From Kineothrix sp. IPX-CK (GTDB lineage: Bacteria > Bacillota > Clostridia > Lachnospirales > Lachnospiraceae): DNA of 64,000 nt. This document shows positions 51,372 through 61,227 of the stretch, piece after piece. Position numbers and translations under genes: made by a program. The number at the start of each line of letters is the position of its first letter. The first letter of the stretch is position 1. The DNA lies in assembly GCF_039134705.1 (NCBI RefSeq), contig NZ_CP146256.1:3348001-3412000 (forward strand), written 5' to 3'. Below the pieces are notes generated by a model. That model saw only the letters and a list, made by a program, of their open reading frames with translations, was not told the DNA's origin and searched no databases.

Positions 51372-52422
51372 CTGTCCATTTCTCCATAAAATTTATTACC
51401 GTACTGCGGTAAACCTCAGGCTCCACCAGATTACTGGTTCCGTGAGCCGCCTGATCCACGATCAATATTTCCTTCGGGGCGGCGCAGGCCTCGTAATTTT
51501 TATAGGTCATTTCGGTGGGCACGAAAGTGTCGCTTCCGCCATGTATGAACAGCACCGGAATCTTATTCCTCTTCATGCACGAAATGGTGCTGCATTCCTT
51601 GAAACGAAATCCCGCTCTGTTTCTGCATACGTAATCCGCCGCATATAAGAACGGAAATCTCGGAAGATGATAATCCATCTTCATCACATGAGAAAAAGTA
51701 TCCCACGGCGAAGTAAACGCACAGTCCGCTATGATTCCCTTTACCTGAGTCGGCAGTTCCAGATCTGCCGCCATGAGCACCGTAGCTCCTCCCATGGAGA
51801 TCCCTGACAAAAAGACGCTGCACTTTCCCTCAAAACGGCTAACGGCATATTCCGCCCATTGTTTCAGATCATACCGCTCCTTCACGCCGTAGCAGATATA
51901 GGTTCCCTCGCTTTTCCCGTGGCTTCTTTGATGAGGCACGAGAAGATGATAACCCATACTGTGATAGAACTCCGCCAGACCGCTGAAATCCCCGAAGCCA
52001 TCGTTGCGGTACCCGTGCATCAGAATCATCACCCTGTCGGAATCGCCTTCCGCCGGAAGATAATATGCCGCGAGTTTTAATCCGTCATAGCTTGTGACCG
52101 TGATTCTCTCCTTGTTCTGCGAAAGGAACCATGCTTTTCCTGCTTCTATCTCCTGCCGAAAGCACGCGAAGCCCTTGCCGGATTCTGCCTGCTCCTCCGG
52201 CCTGTTATTTTTGATGGCGTCGATTTTAGCTCCGATGCCGTCCATTAGATATCTTACTGCAGGATGTTTAAAAAATGAGATTTCGTTATCCCGCACGATA
52301 GCGATTTTAAATAATATCCGGGCCACCACATAAACCGGCAGTATAAGAAACGCCGACGCTGTGCAGAGAAATCGCAGTCCCTTTGTCCACAATCCATTTT
52401 CTTTCCCTCTTCTCAAGTCCAT
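51361..52422 (-). CDS. Alpha/beta hydrolase with N-terminal membrane helix
   Basis: 353 aa, start at 52422 after AAAGGGTGAG. The helix 'FLCTASAFLILPVYVVARIL' anchors it. Nucleophile in 'VFLSGISMGGATVLMAADLE' (GxSxG), Asp in 'IHGGSDTFVPTEMTY' and His in 'DQAAHGTSNL'. Family S9/DUF-type hydrolases with unknown substrate. First gene of the operon with HD and HAD genes. Confidence 0.88.
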   Translation of the reverse strand: MDLRRGKENGLWTKGLRFLCTASAFLILPVYVVARILFKIAIVRDNEISFFKHPAVRYLMDGIGAKIDAIKNNRPEEQAESGKGFACFRQEIEAGKAWFLSQNKERITVTSYDGLKLAAYYLPAEGDSDRVMILMHGYRNDGFGDFSGLAEFYHSMGYHLLVPHQRSHGKSEGTYICYGVKERYDLKQWAEYAVSRFEGKCSVFLSGISMGGATVLMAADLELPTQVKGIIADCAFTSPWDTFSHVMKMDYHLPRFPFLYAADYVCRNRAGFRFKECSTISCMKRNKIPVLFIHGGSDTFVPTEMTYKNYEACAAPKEILIVDQAAHGTSNLVEPEVYRSTVINFMEKWTDGN

Positions 52423-52480
52423 ACTCACCCTTTCCGCAAAAGCCTACCCAAATTATTCCACAATTTTATTTATATCAGCT

Positions 52481-52792
52481 CTACTTCATAACATTCCACA
52501 ATTCCTTCAGCTGCCCATACTGTCCGTTCATCCAGTCTATCGCTTCCTCCAGGCCCGGCTGGCTGAACTCAAACTCCATATGCTGTTTCTTGCTTTCCGG
52601 TGTCTTGGCATATCCCAAAGGCTCCGGCCAGATGATGGTCTCAAGCTTAGTCTCTTCTCCCGAAGCTTTCTTTCTCAGCATAAAGCGCATTCCATCCATG
52701 CTGCCGATGTATTCCTCTTTTTTTACATAATTTAAAACCTGAAATTTGTCCTTATCAATCACCTTGCTCACCACTTTCCGTATCTGCTGCAC
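52481..52792 (-). CDS. Conserved hypothetical protein (103 aa)
   Basis: Small cytoplasmic protein 'MQQIRKVVSKVIDKDKFQVL' ... 'FSQPGLEEAIDWMNGQYGQ'. A similar family is common in Lachnospiraceae, sometimes annotated as acetyltransferase, but no catalytic motif is visible. No known role. Confidence 0.7.
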   Translation of the reverse strand: MQQIRKVVSKVIDKDKFQVLNYVKKEEYIGSMDGMRFMLRKKASGEETKLETIIWPEPLGYAKTPESKKQHMEFEFSQPGLEEAIDWMNGQYGQLKELWNVMK

Positions 52793-52840
52793 GAACCCTT
52801 ACATAATAAATTATAACCGAGCGGCTGATAAAAAACAACA

Positions 52841-52874
52841 CACTCATCTCAGGTTCCCTTCCCTGAAATGAGTG
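52841..52874 (-). terminator. Intrinsic terminator of the chemotaxis gene
   Basis: CACTCATCTCAGG pairing with CCTGAAATGAGTG, loop of 8, followed on the minus strand by TGTTGTTTTTT. Confidence 0.85.
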
Positions 52875-52927
52875 TCCGTCTATACCACGCAGTCCGCTAA
52901 CGCGTCCGCACAGTCATTTATTTTTTC

Positions 52928-54631
52928 TTACAGTCGAAATGTTCCGATACTTTCCTTCAGTTCATCCGCAATCTTTTCCAAGTCCCCCGCGCTGGACGCG
53001 ATGTTCTCCACGATTGAACTCACCTCCATAACAGAAGCGGAGGTTTCTTCCGTAGACGCTGCATTTTCCTGTGCTATGGCGGTAAGGTTCTGTACACCGT
53101 CGATCACCTTGACTCTCGCCTCATCCAGCTTCTTCGTCTGGTCGGCAATCGCCTTAATGCTGAACATCGATTGACTGATACCCTCTTTTACTTCGTCGAA
53201 GTTATCGTCTGTGCGGGTTACTTTTAGATTCTGCTCCTTCATGATTTCCTGAATCTCGTTCATCGTCGTCACCGCTTCCTGAGAGTCGTGGATCAGATCA
53301 TTAATGATGATCTCAATCTGCCTTGCCGACTCGTTGGACTGCTCGGCGAGCTTCTGGATCTGAGCCGCAACCACCGCGAATCCCCTGCCATGCTCTCCGG
53401 CTCTCGCCGCTTCTATCGTTGCGTTCAAGGATAATAAATTCGTTTCTTCCGCAATAGACGTGATCAGGTTGGTCGCTTCCTTAATCTTCATTGCCGACTC
53501 ATTGGTCGTATTCGTCTGCTCATAGATAATGCCAATAGCTTCCGTAACCTTGCGGTTAATATCATTGAGTTCCTGAAGAGTCTCTGTCGCCGCATCTCCC
53601 GACGCTTTTATCTGAGTGGAATTATCCGCGAGGCTGCTCACCTCTCTGTTGGTTTCTTCCACCATGTTGCCCATCAGCACTATGTTTTCCGTAGCTTCCT
53701 GTGTCTCCTCCGCTTGAGAACCGGCACCTGCTGCAATATCCGAAGTCGCCTTCTCCACCTGAGCCATCATCTCCGATGCGCTTCCCGTCTTCTTGCTCAG
53801 CATCTCGGCCTCGTGATGTACCTGCCCGCTCTTATCGGCTATCTGCCCGATCAGACGTACCAGTTCTTCTCTCAGCTTCACCACCGCGGTAAGCATTTCT
53901 CCCACCTCGTCCTTACGCTTCATCGCTTTCGTCTCGATGCTCACGGTCAGGTTGCCGTTTGCCACCTCTTCAATGGCTCCGACTCCGGCTCTCACGCCTT
54001 TTATAATTCCGTTGGAAATTACCCATGCCAAAGCAACGAAAAGGACGACCGAAATCAATATGATGGCCAATAAGCTATTGAGGATATTATCGATAGAAGC
54101 TTCCGCTTTTTCCTGGCTTATACCGGTGAACACCATTCCCACCGGCGTATTGGAATCGCTGTTGTATATAGGAAGATAATATGCAAAAAATTCTTCCCCC
54201 GCCACATTCACTCTCTGGGCAAAATATTCATTGCCACCCTTTAATACGGTCTCGATTACCTCATCCGATGCCTTGGTTCCTATGACACGTTCTCCCTTGT
54301 CATCCTTTACCGAGGTCATGTATCTCGTATCTCCGAAAAAAACGGTCACTTCCATTCCGGTATTTTCCTTGATATCGTCCACGACTTCGGTACTCTGGGA
54401 TATGTTCAGGCTGTCGCCTTTCCACATATCACCATTCTCATCTAAACGAAAATCCCCCTCTCTTCCTGCGCCGATGGTATCTCTTACCGCTATTGTCGTC
54501 GATATGAGCCCTTTTTTTATTGTATCCGTCATAATAGCAGTTATCCTCTGAGCTCCTATCGTATAGGTGATCGCTCCTAATGCCAAAAGAGGTACGCTGA
54601 CCAACAATAAAATCTGCGTTCTGAGTTTCAT
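52928..54631 (-). CDS. Methyl-accepting chemotaxis protein
   Basis: 567 aa. Membrane helix '[20 protein letters not shown]', a periplasm-equivalent single-Cache sensor (about 35-185), second helix '[20 protein letters not shown]', HAMP, and a long cytoplasmic signalling domain with the hairpin tip '[20 protein letters not shown]'. It ends 'SIGTFRL' without a CheR/CheB tether. Ligand unknown. The window shows no other chemotaxis gene. Confidence 0.93.
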   Translation of the reverse strand: MKLRTQILLLVSVPLLALGAITYTIGAQRITAIMTDTIKKGLISTTIAVRDTIGAGREGDFRLDENGDMWKGDSLNISQSTEVVDDIKENTGMEVTVFFGDTRYMTSVKDDKGERVIGTKASDEVIETVLKGGNEYFAQRVNVAGEEFFAYYLPIYNSDSNTPVGMVFTGISQEKAEASIDNILNSLLAIILISVVLFVALAWVISNGIIKGVRAGVGAIEEVANGNLTVSIETKAMKRKDEVGEMLTAVVKLREELVRLIGQIADKSGQVHHEAEMLSKKTGSASEMMAQVEKATSDIAAGAGSQAEETQEATENIVLMGNMVEETNREVSSLADNSTQIKASGDAATETLQELNDINRKVTEAIGIIYEQTNTTNESAMKIKEATNLITSIAEETNLLSLNATIEAARAGEHGRGFAVVAAQIQKLAEQSNESARQIEIIINDLIHDSQEAVTTMNEIQEIMKEQNLKVTRTDDNFDEVKEGISQSMFSIKAIADQTKKLDEARVKVIDGVQNLTAIAQENAASTEETSASVMEVSSIVENIASSAGDLEKIADELKESIGTFRL

Positions 54632-54701
54632 TTGTTTTCCTCCGTTTTATCTTACGTATATGCTCGATTTCATTTTATCCTGTGTACATTCCATTTATGT
54701 C

Positions 54702-55406
54702 TTATTCCACATTAGCGGAGCCGAAAAGTTTGTTCTTTAACACGTCGTATAATTCCACATTAGTCAGATTCTGATACGGACATACGTAAAATACCAGCAA
54801 TAAGCCGCAGGTCAGCGCACCCAGAATCCTCCATCCGATAAACGACAGATCCAGCACAAATGTGTTCCATTTCTCGCCGTTCATCATATCCCTGCTGAGC
54901 CGGAACACTTCCTGACTGTCCATTTCCGGATGCTCCGCCAGGATATAAGGAATCATACGATATTCATAGAACTTGATAATTCCGGGAACTATCAGAAGAA
55001 GGAACCACAGGAAATTGAACAATCCCCGCAAAAATTGTATTTTTACTACATTCATATACGAATTCTTGAAACTAAAGCCAAGCTCGTTCAACTCCGCCGG
55101 TTCCACTCTGCTAATAATGAAAAACCGTCTTATATTTACCTCCAGAGGACCGAAAAGGAATATATCTATCGCGATCCCAACCACGAATAAAACAAAGAGA
55201 ACCGCCATAATCGTAGTGATAATGAAAGCCAAATACGGCATTCCTCCATTTTCCCTTATCGTGTCGCTTATCTCTCTGTTACTTCCCGAGTTACCGAATA
55301 GCTCGCCCGTTATTACAGCCAATATGAGGCTGACCAGCACCGCTTTCCAATAACACTGCTTTAAAACCCATTTTGCCCTGCTCTTTAATTCACTTCTTGA
55401 CCACAT
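54702..55406 (-). CDS. DUF975 integral membrane protein
   Basis: 234 aa with about five membrane segments, the N-terminal 'SELKSRAKWVLKQCYWKA' and 'ELNELGFSFKNSYMNVVKI', both typical of DUF975. Function unknown; some relatives sit near membrane-stress genes. Confidence 0.85.
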   Translation of the reverse strand: MWSRSELKSRAKWVLKQCYWKAVLVSLILAVITGELFGNSGSNREISDTIRENGGMPYLAFIITTIMAVLFVLFVVGIAIDIFLFGPLEVNIRRFFIISRVEPAELNELGFSFKNSYMNVVKIQFLRGLFNFLWFLLLIVPGIIKFYEYRMIPYILAEHPEMDSQEVFRLSRDMMNGEKWNTFVLDLSFIGWRILGALTCGLLLVFYVCPYQNLTNVELYDVLKNKLFGSANVE

Positions 55407-55566
55407 ATTTCCCCATCCCTTTCGCTATGTATTTCGAATAAGAAATCAATTCATATCGATATATATCATACGCTGTTTAGAAAAACTATGCAATGTAATT
55501 TTGTCAGTTTTATTGCCTTTGGTGAAGCTTTTTTTAATAACGCCACGAAATATAACACAAAAAAAT

Positions 55567-55591
55567 AAAAGCCTGGAAAATCCAGGCTTTT
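55567..55591 (-). terminator. Terminator of the tRNA gene
   Basis: AAAAGCCTGGA / TCCAGGCTTTT stem with a 3-base loop and TATTTTTTTGTG on the minus strand. Confidence 0.9.
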
Positions 55592-55594
55592 ACA

Positions 55595-55668
55595 TCGGAG
55601 TGACAAGACTTGAACTTGCGGCCTCTACTTCCCTAAAGTAGCGCTCTACCACCTGAGCCACACCCCGA
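55595..55668 (-). tRNA. tRNA-Pro (AGG)
   Basis: 74 nt. The acceptor TCGGGGT pairs with ACTCCGA (one G-T pair), the D-arm is 'GGCTCAGGTGGTAGAGC', the anticodon stem CTACT/AGTAG encloses TTAGGGA, giving anticodon AGG, and the T-arm is 'GCAAGTTCAAGTCTTGT'. It follows the usual bacterial tRNA-Pro pattern. CCA is not encoded. Most bacteria use TGG, CGG or GGG for proline, so AGG would need A34-to-I editing or wobble to read CCU/CCC. Confidence 0.9.
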
Positions 55669-55718
55669 GACGCAATCATTATTATATATGCTGTGCGTCA
55701 TAAAATCAACTATAATTT

Positions 55719-56927
55719 TTACAAATTACTATTTTTTTTGGATTCCGTCTTTTTAACCTCCGGTTTTTTAACAATTTCCGACTTCTGCATACTTTTCTGG
55801 TCGTTCCTCTTATTAACGTCCTCGCGCAGCAGCGAATACACCGTAGAAACGATGGGAATAAAGATAAGCATGCCCGCTACTCCCATCAGACTGCCGCCCA
55901 GGGTAACCGCCATAAGTACCCATATCGAGGGAAGCCCCACCGAATTCCCCACCACATGAGGATATATCAGATTTCCTTCTACCTGCTGTAAGACGATGAA
56001 TAGAACGAGGAACCAGACTGCTTTTATCGGATCATCCACCATGATGAGAAATGCCCCTACGAAGCACCCGATAAAGGCTCCCACAATCGGGATCAACGCC
56101 GTAAATGCTATAAGCACGCCCACCAGCACCGCATATGGAAAGCCGAAAAGCACCATACATACCACGAACATGGAGCCGAGAATGATCGCCTCAGTACACT
56201 GTCCGGTAATAAAGCTGCTGAAAGTCCTTCCCGCCAAAGAAAAGATTTTCATCGTTTTCTTATATATTTTCTCATTGAAATAAGCCTGCAATATACGCTG
56301 TATCTGGTCTCCCAGCTTTTCTTTCTGGGCAAGGATATAAAAGGAGAAAATAAGGGACACGAAGAGGTTCACCACTCCCCCGATAATATTGGAGGCTACC
56401 GTCACTGTAGATGCCAGCATACTTCCGAATCCGTTTTTCAGAAAGTCTATGATTCCGCTCATGATAGAATCCCAATTGAGCTGCTCGGGCTCAAGCTGCG
56501 TAAGCATAGAAAGAAGCTGCGGCTGGGCGGCAAAAAGGTTCTCTAACTGCGCCTGCACCTCTACGAGGAACTGGGGGATCTTATTTCCCAAATCGATCAG
56601 GGTCTTCGTCACCTGCGGCACTACAATCAAGCCTACCAGAACCAGGGATAGAATCACCAGGGTAAAGGACAGCACAATACTGACAGGCCGCTTCATTTTT
56701 TCAATTCTCGCGTTCCAGCTTTTGCTGAACAGTTTTTTCTCTATCGCCCTCATCGGAATATTCAGCACAAAGGCGATCGCGCCGCCATATAGAAAAGGCT
56801 TTATAATACCGATGACAAAGAATATTCCCTGTAACACAACTTCGATCCTCCATACGGCAAGACAAATAAATGCCGCGAAAATAATCAGGCCTCTTAGACT
56901 TTTCACATTCTTTCTGTTTAGATCCAT
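55719..56927 (-). CDS. AI-2E family transporter
   Basis: 402 aa with about eight membrane segments; pieces such as 'AFVLNIPMRAIEKKLFSK', 'FITGQCTEAIILGSMFVVCM' and 'VEGNLIYPHVVGNSVGLPSI' are typical. The family includes AI-2 exporters and Na+/H+ antiporters. C-terminal tail is basic and low in complexity. Start at 56927 after AGGAGA. Confidence 0.9.
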   Translation of the reverse strand: MDLNRKNVKSLRGLIIFAAFICLAVWRIEVVLQGIFFVIGIIKPFLYGGAIAFVLNIPMRAIEKKLFSKSWNARIEKMKRPVSIVLSFTLVILSLVLVGLIVVPQVTKTLIDLGNKIPQFLVEVQAQLENLFAAQPQLLSMLTQLEPEQLNWDSIMSGIIDFLKNGFGSMLASTVTVASNIIGGVVNLFVSLIFSFYILAQKEKLGDQIQRILQAYFNEKIYKKTMKIFSLAGRTFSSFITGQCTEAIILGSMFVVCMVLFGFPYAVLVGVLIAFTALIPIVGAFIGCFVGAFLIMVDDPIKAVWFLVLFIVLQQVEGNLIYPHVVGNSVGLPSIWVLMAVTLGGSLMGVAGMLIFIPIVSTVYSLLREDVNKRNDQKSMQKSEIVKKPEVKKTESKKNSNL

Positions 56928-56968
56928 AATCTTCTCCTATTTTGTTCTTTCGTTTTTATCGGGCGATT

Positions 56969-58414
56969 TTACTTCTGCTTTAATATCGCTAACACGTAAT
57001 TCCACATTCTCTCCGTAGAGGAAATGCTCAGGCGTTCCTCCGTAGTATGAATGTCCTTCATATCCGGTCCTATGGATATGCATTCCAGCCCCGGAATCTT
57101 CGCGGACAGCAGCCCGCATTCCAGGCCCGCATGGATGGCGCGCACCTCCGGTCCCGTCTTGAACATCTCCCGGTATACCTGTGCCGCCATATCGCGAAAC
57201 GGCGAATGCACCTGATATGTCCAGCCGGGATAATCCCCCTGGACCCCCTGCGCTCCGCCTGCCGTCTCCACCAGCCGTTTCAGCCTCTTGATCAATACCC
57301 ACTTAGCGCTTTCCAAAGAGCTTCTTACGGAAAAATGCGCTTCAAACGCGTTCTCCTTAAGCTCCATAACACCCATATTCAGCGAAGTTTCCACCAAGCC
57401 CTGGATATCCGCACTCATAGCCTGCACTCCATTAGGCGCGGTAAAAAGCAGATAAGAAACTTTCTTTACAGACTCCTCCGTCAGACAACGGATACTTCCC
57501 TTTACCAAATCCCCCGCTTCGATAAAGACTCCGGGATCCTTCGTCTGAAGCTCCTGCTTTAGCTCCGCCTCCACTCTCTTTATAGCAGCCATCAGCTCAG
57601 TTTCCTTACCGCTGTCCACTATCACGGCCGCTGAAGCCTCTCTGGGAATCGCATTGTCGGCAAGGCCGCCTGCTAACTGTGCGATGGAGAATCCTTGCAT
57701 ATCCTGAAGCTCCTCCATGAGCCGGCCAAGCAGACAGTTGGCATTTCCTCTCTCCTTGTCTATTTCCGCTCCCGAATGGCCTCCTGACAAGCCTTTTATG
57801 CTGACCTCACATATGCTGCCGCTTCTCATCTCCCATGTGACGGGTACACTCCAATCCACCCGCGCGCCTCCGGCGCAGCCCGCCCATAGAATTCCTTCCT
57901 CCTCCGAGTCGAGATTCAGCATCCGTTTTCCTTCCAGCATGGATACGTCGATGCCTCTTGCTCCGTCCATGCCTACCTCTTCGTCCACCGTAATAATGAT
58001 CTCCAGCTTCGGATGCTGCAGCGTTTCATCGTCCAGAATAGCCAGAGCATAGGCCACCGCGATTCCGTCGTCGCCGCCCAGACTGGTGTTTTCCGCATAG
58101 ACATAATCTCCGTCCACCTTAAGTTCCAGTCCCTGCTTCTCCATGTCGATAGAAGCTCCCGGCTTCTTCACTGCCACCATATCCATGTGGCCCTGCAGGA
58201 TAATCGGGGCTTCCTTCTCATAGCCGGGCGCCGCCTCCTTTATTATAATTACGTTTTTCAGCTCGTCCTGTATACATACTAATTTCCGCTCTTTTGCAAA
58301 AGCCGCCAGATAGTCGCTCAATCTGTCTATATTTCCCGATCCATGGGGAATACGGCATATCTGTTCAAAATAATAAAATACTTTTTGGGGCTCTAAATCC
58401 TTCAATATATCCAT
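56969..58414 (-). CDS. pepD: Aminoacyl-histidine dipeptidase PepD (M20)
   Basis: 481 aa. Zinc-binding motifs 'ILQGHMDMVAVKKPG', 'SLGGDDGIAVAY', 'ITVDEEVGMDGA', 'LNLDSEEEG' and the C-terminal 'AIHAGLECGLLS'. It cleaves Xaa-His dipeptides such as carnosine and other dipeptides. Start has 'MDILKDLEPQKVFYYFEQIC', the typical N-terminus. Confidence 0.95.
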   Translation of the reverse strand: MDILKDLEPQKVFYYFEQICRIPHGSGNIDRLSDYLAAFAKERKLVCIQDELKNVIIIKEAAPGYEKEAPIILQGHMDMVAVKKPGASIDMEKQGLELKVDGDYVYAENTSLGGDDGIAVAYALAILDDETLQHPKLEIIITVDEEVGMDGARGIDVSMLEGKRMLNLDSEEEGILWAGCAGGARVDWSVPVTWEMRSGSICEVSIKGLSGGHSGAEIDKERGNANCLLGRLMEELQDMQGFSIAQLAGGLADNAIPREASAAVIVDSGKETELMAAIKRVEAELKQELQTKDPGVFIEAGDLVKGSIRCLTEESVKKVSYLLFTAPNGVQAMSADIQGLVETSLNMGVMELKENAFEAHFSVRSSLESAKWVLIKRLKRLVETAGGAQGVQGDYPGWTYQVHSPFRDMAAQVYREMFKTGPEVRAIHAGLECGLLSAKIPGLECISIGPDMKDIHTTEERLSISSTERMWNYVLAILKQK

Positions 58415-58544
58415 CGTTTTATCCTCATTCTTAATGTTAATTTCAGTAACAGGACTTTAATAATCAATCCGTTACCTTTATAGTATACACTGAATATATC
58501 CTGTTGATAAACAGAAATTGCATAAATTTTACAAATTATTGGTT

Positions 58545-58580
58545 AAAAAAATCCCCGAGGACAAACACTATCCTCAGGGC
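58545..58580 (-). terminator. Terminator of the infC-rpmI-rplT operon
   Basis: CCCTGAGGA/TCCTCGGGG stem followed by AUUUUUUU-type run on the minus strand, 80 bp after rplT. Confidence 0.88.
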
Positions 58581-58660
58581 TTAAGTTTCTGATCTCGATT
58601 GCATTATGTGGTACAATTGCCGTTTTATTAAGCAATTAGAATTATCGCGCATTAAAATAA

Positions 58661-59017
58661 TTATGCGATCTTGCTTTTTGCAAGTTCAGCGAGAGCTGCA
58701 AAGCCTTCTGCATCGTTAACTGCCAACTCTGCCAGCATCTTTCTGTTCATATCTACTTCAGCGAGCTTTAAACCATACATAAATTTGCTGTATGATAAGC
58801 CGTTCATTCTGGCTGCCGCATTGATACGAGCGATCCAAAGCTGTCTGAACTGACGCTTTCTTTCTTTTCTTCCTGCATAAGCGCTTGTCAAAGCTCTCAT
58901 AACGGACTGCTTAGCTACTCTATACTGTTTTGATCTTGCTCCTCTATAACCTTTTGCAAGCTTTAATACTCTATTGTGTCTTTTCTTGGCATTCATGCCG
59001 CCTTTAATTCTTGCCAT
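58661..59017 (-). CDS. rplT: 50S ribosomal protein L20
   Basis: 118 aa, full length: '[20 protein letters not shown]' and '[19 protein letters not shown]'. Early 50S assembly protein; in Firmicutes it also represses its own operon through the mRNA leader. RBS AAGGAGG. Last gene of the operon. Confidence 0.98.
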   Translation of the reverse strand: MARIKGGMNAKKRHNRVLKLAKGYRGARSKQYRVAKQSVMRALTSAYAGRKERKRQFRQLWIARINAAARMNGLSYSKFMYGLKLAEVDMNRKMLAELAVNDAEGFAALAELAKSKIA

Positions 59018-59056
59018 GTCTCATTGTCCTCCTTACGACTTATAAAAATATTGGTA

Positions 59057-59254
59057 TTACAAATAAGGTAAAATCTTCTTCATATTCTTAACATTGGTTG
59101 CATCTGTAATAGCCGAATGTCTGAGATTTCTCTTTCTCTTCGCGGACTTCTTCGTCAAGATATGGCGTTTGTAAGCCTTGTTTCTCTTTAATTTACCTGT
59201 TCCTGTTAATTTAAAACGTTTAGCAGCCGATCTGCTTGTCTTCATTTTTGGCAT
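59057..59254 (-). CDS. rpmI: 50S ribosomal protein L35
   Basis: 65 aa, '[20 protein letters not shown]'. Start at 59254 after AGGAGG; the TTG two codons upstream is not used. Sits between infC and rplT as in most Firmicutes. Confidence 0.98.
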   Translation of the reverse strand: MPKMKTSRSAAKRFKLTGTGKLKRNKAYKRHILTKKSAKRKRNLRHSAITDATNVKNMKKILPYL

Positions 59255-59304
59255 ATTCAATTCCTCCTATACTTCATCAATTTTATATATTTTAACTGCA
59301 CGAA

Positions 59305-59811
59305 CTAACGCTTTTCAGTTAAAAACATCGTCATACTTCTGCCTTCTACCTTCGGAGCCTTTTCTACAACCGCAATATCTGATAACGTCTGAGCAAAGTC
59401 TTCCAAAATATGCCTGCTGCTCGCCATATGAGCCATCTCGCGTCCGCGGAAACGAAGGGTTATCTTTACCTTATCACCTTTAGCTATGAACTTCCTTGCT
59501 GCGCTTATCTTTGTGTTCAAATCATTGGTATCAATGTTCGGAGACAAACGAATTTCTTTTACTTCGATTACCTTCTGTTTCTTTTTTGCTTCTTTTTCTT
59601 TTCTGGCTTGTTCATACCTGAACTTTCCATAATCAACAATCTTACAAACAGGCGGCTTTGCAGTAGGTGCAATCTTTACCAAATCGAGTTCCGCATCCTC
59701 AGCCAGTTTCATAGCATCCTTTGCGGACATAACTCCTAGCTGTTCCCCGTTTTCGCCAATAACACGTACTTCCTTGTCTCTAATCTGTTCGTTAATCAAT
59801 AAATCGCTAAT
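59305..59811 (-). CDS. infC: Translation initiation factor IF-3, start ATT
   Basis: 168 aa. N-terminal domain 'LLINEQIRDKEVRVIGENGE', linker rich in Lys, C-terminal 'KVKITLRFRGREMAHMASSR'. The start is taken as ATT at 59811: GAGGAGGG lies 7 bp before it, while the ATG at 59853 has no RBS. Non-standard AUU starts on infC are known from other bacteria and serve autoregulation by IF-3, which discriminates against them. The predicted N-terminus reads MSDLLINEQI. Confidence 0.93.
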   Translation of the reverse strand: MSDLLINEQIRDKEVRVIGENGEQLGVMSAKDAMKLAEDAELDLVKIAPTAKPPVCKIVDYGKFRYEQARKEKEAKKKQKVIEVKEIRLSPNIDTNDLNTKISAARKFIAKGDKVKITLRFRGREMAHMASSRHILEDFAQTLSDIAVVEKAPKVEGRSMTMFLTEKR

Positions 59812-60058
59812 GGTTTTGCCCTCCTCGTAATAATAAGCATATAAGCATAACATTGAACAACACGCTTCGCGGATTGCTCATAAATTAAAAAAAGTGGATA
59901 GCATAACTATCCACCAAATATACATCCTCAAAGCCCGCATTATACAAAATATCGCATAATCGGGGAATTCCGGAATATAAACGCCTATGAGCCTGAACGC
60001 TATAGGGTGAGAGTGGATACTCTGCTTGATTTTATCCGTGTACTTCACACGCTTAAAC
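59812..60058 (-). promoter_or_regulatory. infC operon leader (L20-type attenuator)
   Basis: About 245-nt untranslated leader between the promoter and infC. It contains an intrinsic terminator (GTGGATAG/CTATCCAC, 59894-59914, followed by TTTTTTT on the minus strand) and upstream complementary stretches. In Bacillus the equivalent leader binds L20 and ends transcription when L20 is in excess; the position and terminator here fit that model. The antiterminator fold was not verified. Confidence 0.75.
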
Positions 60059-60087
60059 AGTATAACATCGGCCCTTCCATATGTCAA
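60059..60087 (-). promoter_or_regulatory. Sigma-A-type promoter of the infC operon
   Basis: TTGACA (60082-60087), 17-bp spacer, TATACT (60059-60064) on the minus strand. Near-consensus, as expected for a highly expressed translation operon. Confidence 0.88.
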
Positions 60088-60090
60088 GCG

Positions 60091-60741
60091 CTAAATTTTA
60101 TTTGTTTCATCAAAAATTAACCGGATCGTCCGAGCACTCTGCTCGAAATCCTCCATCCGCTCATCGTCCGTCGACTGTGAATACGTAATAGTATATGTTC
60201 TATCTGCAGCAATGATATAAATAAGCTGCTCCATCGTCATATCCTCCAAGGTACAGGTAAGCTCGATCTTATATGCCGGACATCCGTCCACCGTAAGCTT
60301 CTGCATTTGGTAAGAGCCGATCGCTGCCTCTGCACCGTAAGCTTCCTTGAAGCTCTTTTCCGCTTCCGTCTCGTAAGCACCGGAATCCAAAGCCTCGCTC
60401 AAGACCTCAGCATCTGCCGCTTCTGAAACGGAATAATAAATATTGGAGGAGTCTACCGGTCTTCTTTCCGAAACATACATTCCTTCTACGCTGTCGCTTG
60501 CAACATACCCTTCGGGAAGGAGAAGCGTGCAGCCCTCCTCATTGTACACTTCTTTTTTATATACCTTTAAAGCTCCCGTATCCGCATCATCCTTCAGCGT
60601 CGCCTGCCCGGCCTCTTCCGTACCCGATATTGATATTCTTTCCTCCGCCGCAAAAACCGTTTTTACTGCAAAGGTTCCGCAAACTGCCAATATCGTCAAT
60701 GTTCCTGCCGCTGCTAAAGCCGCTACTTTCTTATTTTTCAT
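60091..60741 (-). CDS. Exported protein of unknown function (216 aa)
   Basis: Signal peptide or anchor at residues 4-30 ('VAALAAAGTLTILAVCGTFA') and a probable extracellular rest. The segment 'CTLLLPEGYVASDSVEGMYV' and the C-terminal helix 'MEDFEQSARTIRLIFD' resemble PsbP/LpqN-like stress domains, but this is not certain. It ends just upstream of the infC promoter. Confidence 0.7.
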   Translation of the reverse strand: MKNKKVAALAAAGTLTILAVCGTFAVKTVFAAEERISISGTEEAGQATLKDDADTGALKVYKKEVYNEEGCTLLLPEGYVASDSVEGMYVSERRPVDSSNIYYSVSEAADAEVLSEALDSGAYETEAEKSFKEAYGAEAAIGSYQMQKLTVDGCPAYKIELTCTLEDMTMEQLIYIIAADRTYTITYSQSTDDERMEDFEQSARTIRLIFDETNKI

Positions 60742-60866
60742 GCTAACCCCTGTAATCCCCGCAAAATCATTTTATACTTTCCTATTATAGAGAAAATATT
60801 TCTTATATACAAGTGAAAAAATAAGAAATGTAATAAAATTCACAATTTCGTAACAATCACGGCAAA

Positions 60867-60904
60867 AAAATCTCCGCGAAGCTTTCTTCTCTGCGGAGAT
60901 TTTT
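60867..60904 (-). terminator. Intrinsic terminator
   Basis: AAAATCTCCGCAGAG pairs with a complementary arm ending GGAGATTTTTTT on the minus strand; ends the DUF1540 gene. Confidence 0.85.
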
Positions 60905-60912
60905 ACCATACT

Positions 60913-61227
60913 CTATCTTTCCTTAAAAGTAGCGCAGGCTGTTTCCCTGCAATCGGACGCGCCGCTGCCCTTAATATCCACATGCTGGGCAAAGCACTTA
61001 TAATTGCTGTTATACACACATTTGGATGCCTCGCAGTCTATGCTTATTGTCTTGCATGGATGCTCCAAGGCACTGGTATAGGAATCTCCTCTTTTCTCTG
61101 AAAAGCTTTCACAGCAAGTATCATCTTCGTGATGCGCATGTTTTCCGCCCACCATAATGTCACCCTTGCAGCAACATTCACTTTTGTTATAAACGCAGCT
61201 GTCCACTATACAATCTAACTGAGCCAT
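60913..61227 (-). CDS. DUF1540 protein with two Cys-rich repeats
   Basis: 104 aa. Two DUF1540 units: 'CIVDSCVYNKSECCCKGDI' with 'DTCCESF' and 'IDCEASKCVYNSNYKCFAQH' with 'SDCRETACATF'. The conserved cysteines suggest metal or disulfide structure. Found in many spore-forming and gut Clostridia; function unknown. Confidence 0.85.
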   Translation of the reverse strand: MAQLDCIVDSCVYNKSECCCKGDIMVGGKHAHHEDDTCCESFSEKRGDSYTSALEHPCKTISIDCEASKCVYNSNYKCFAQHVDIKGSGASDCRETACATFKER

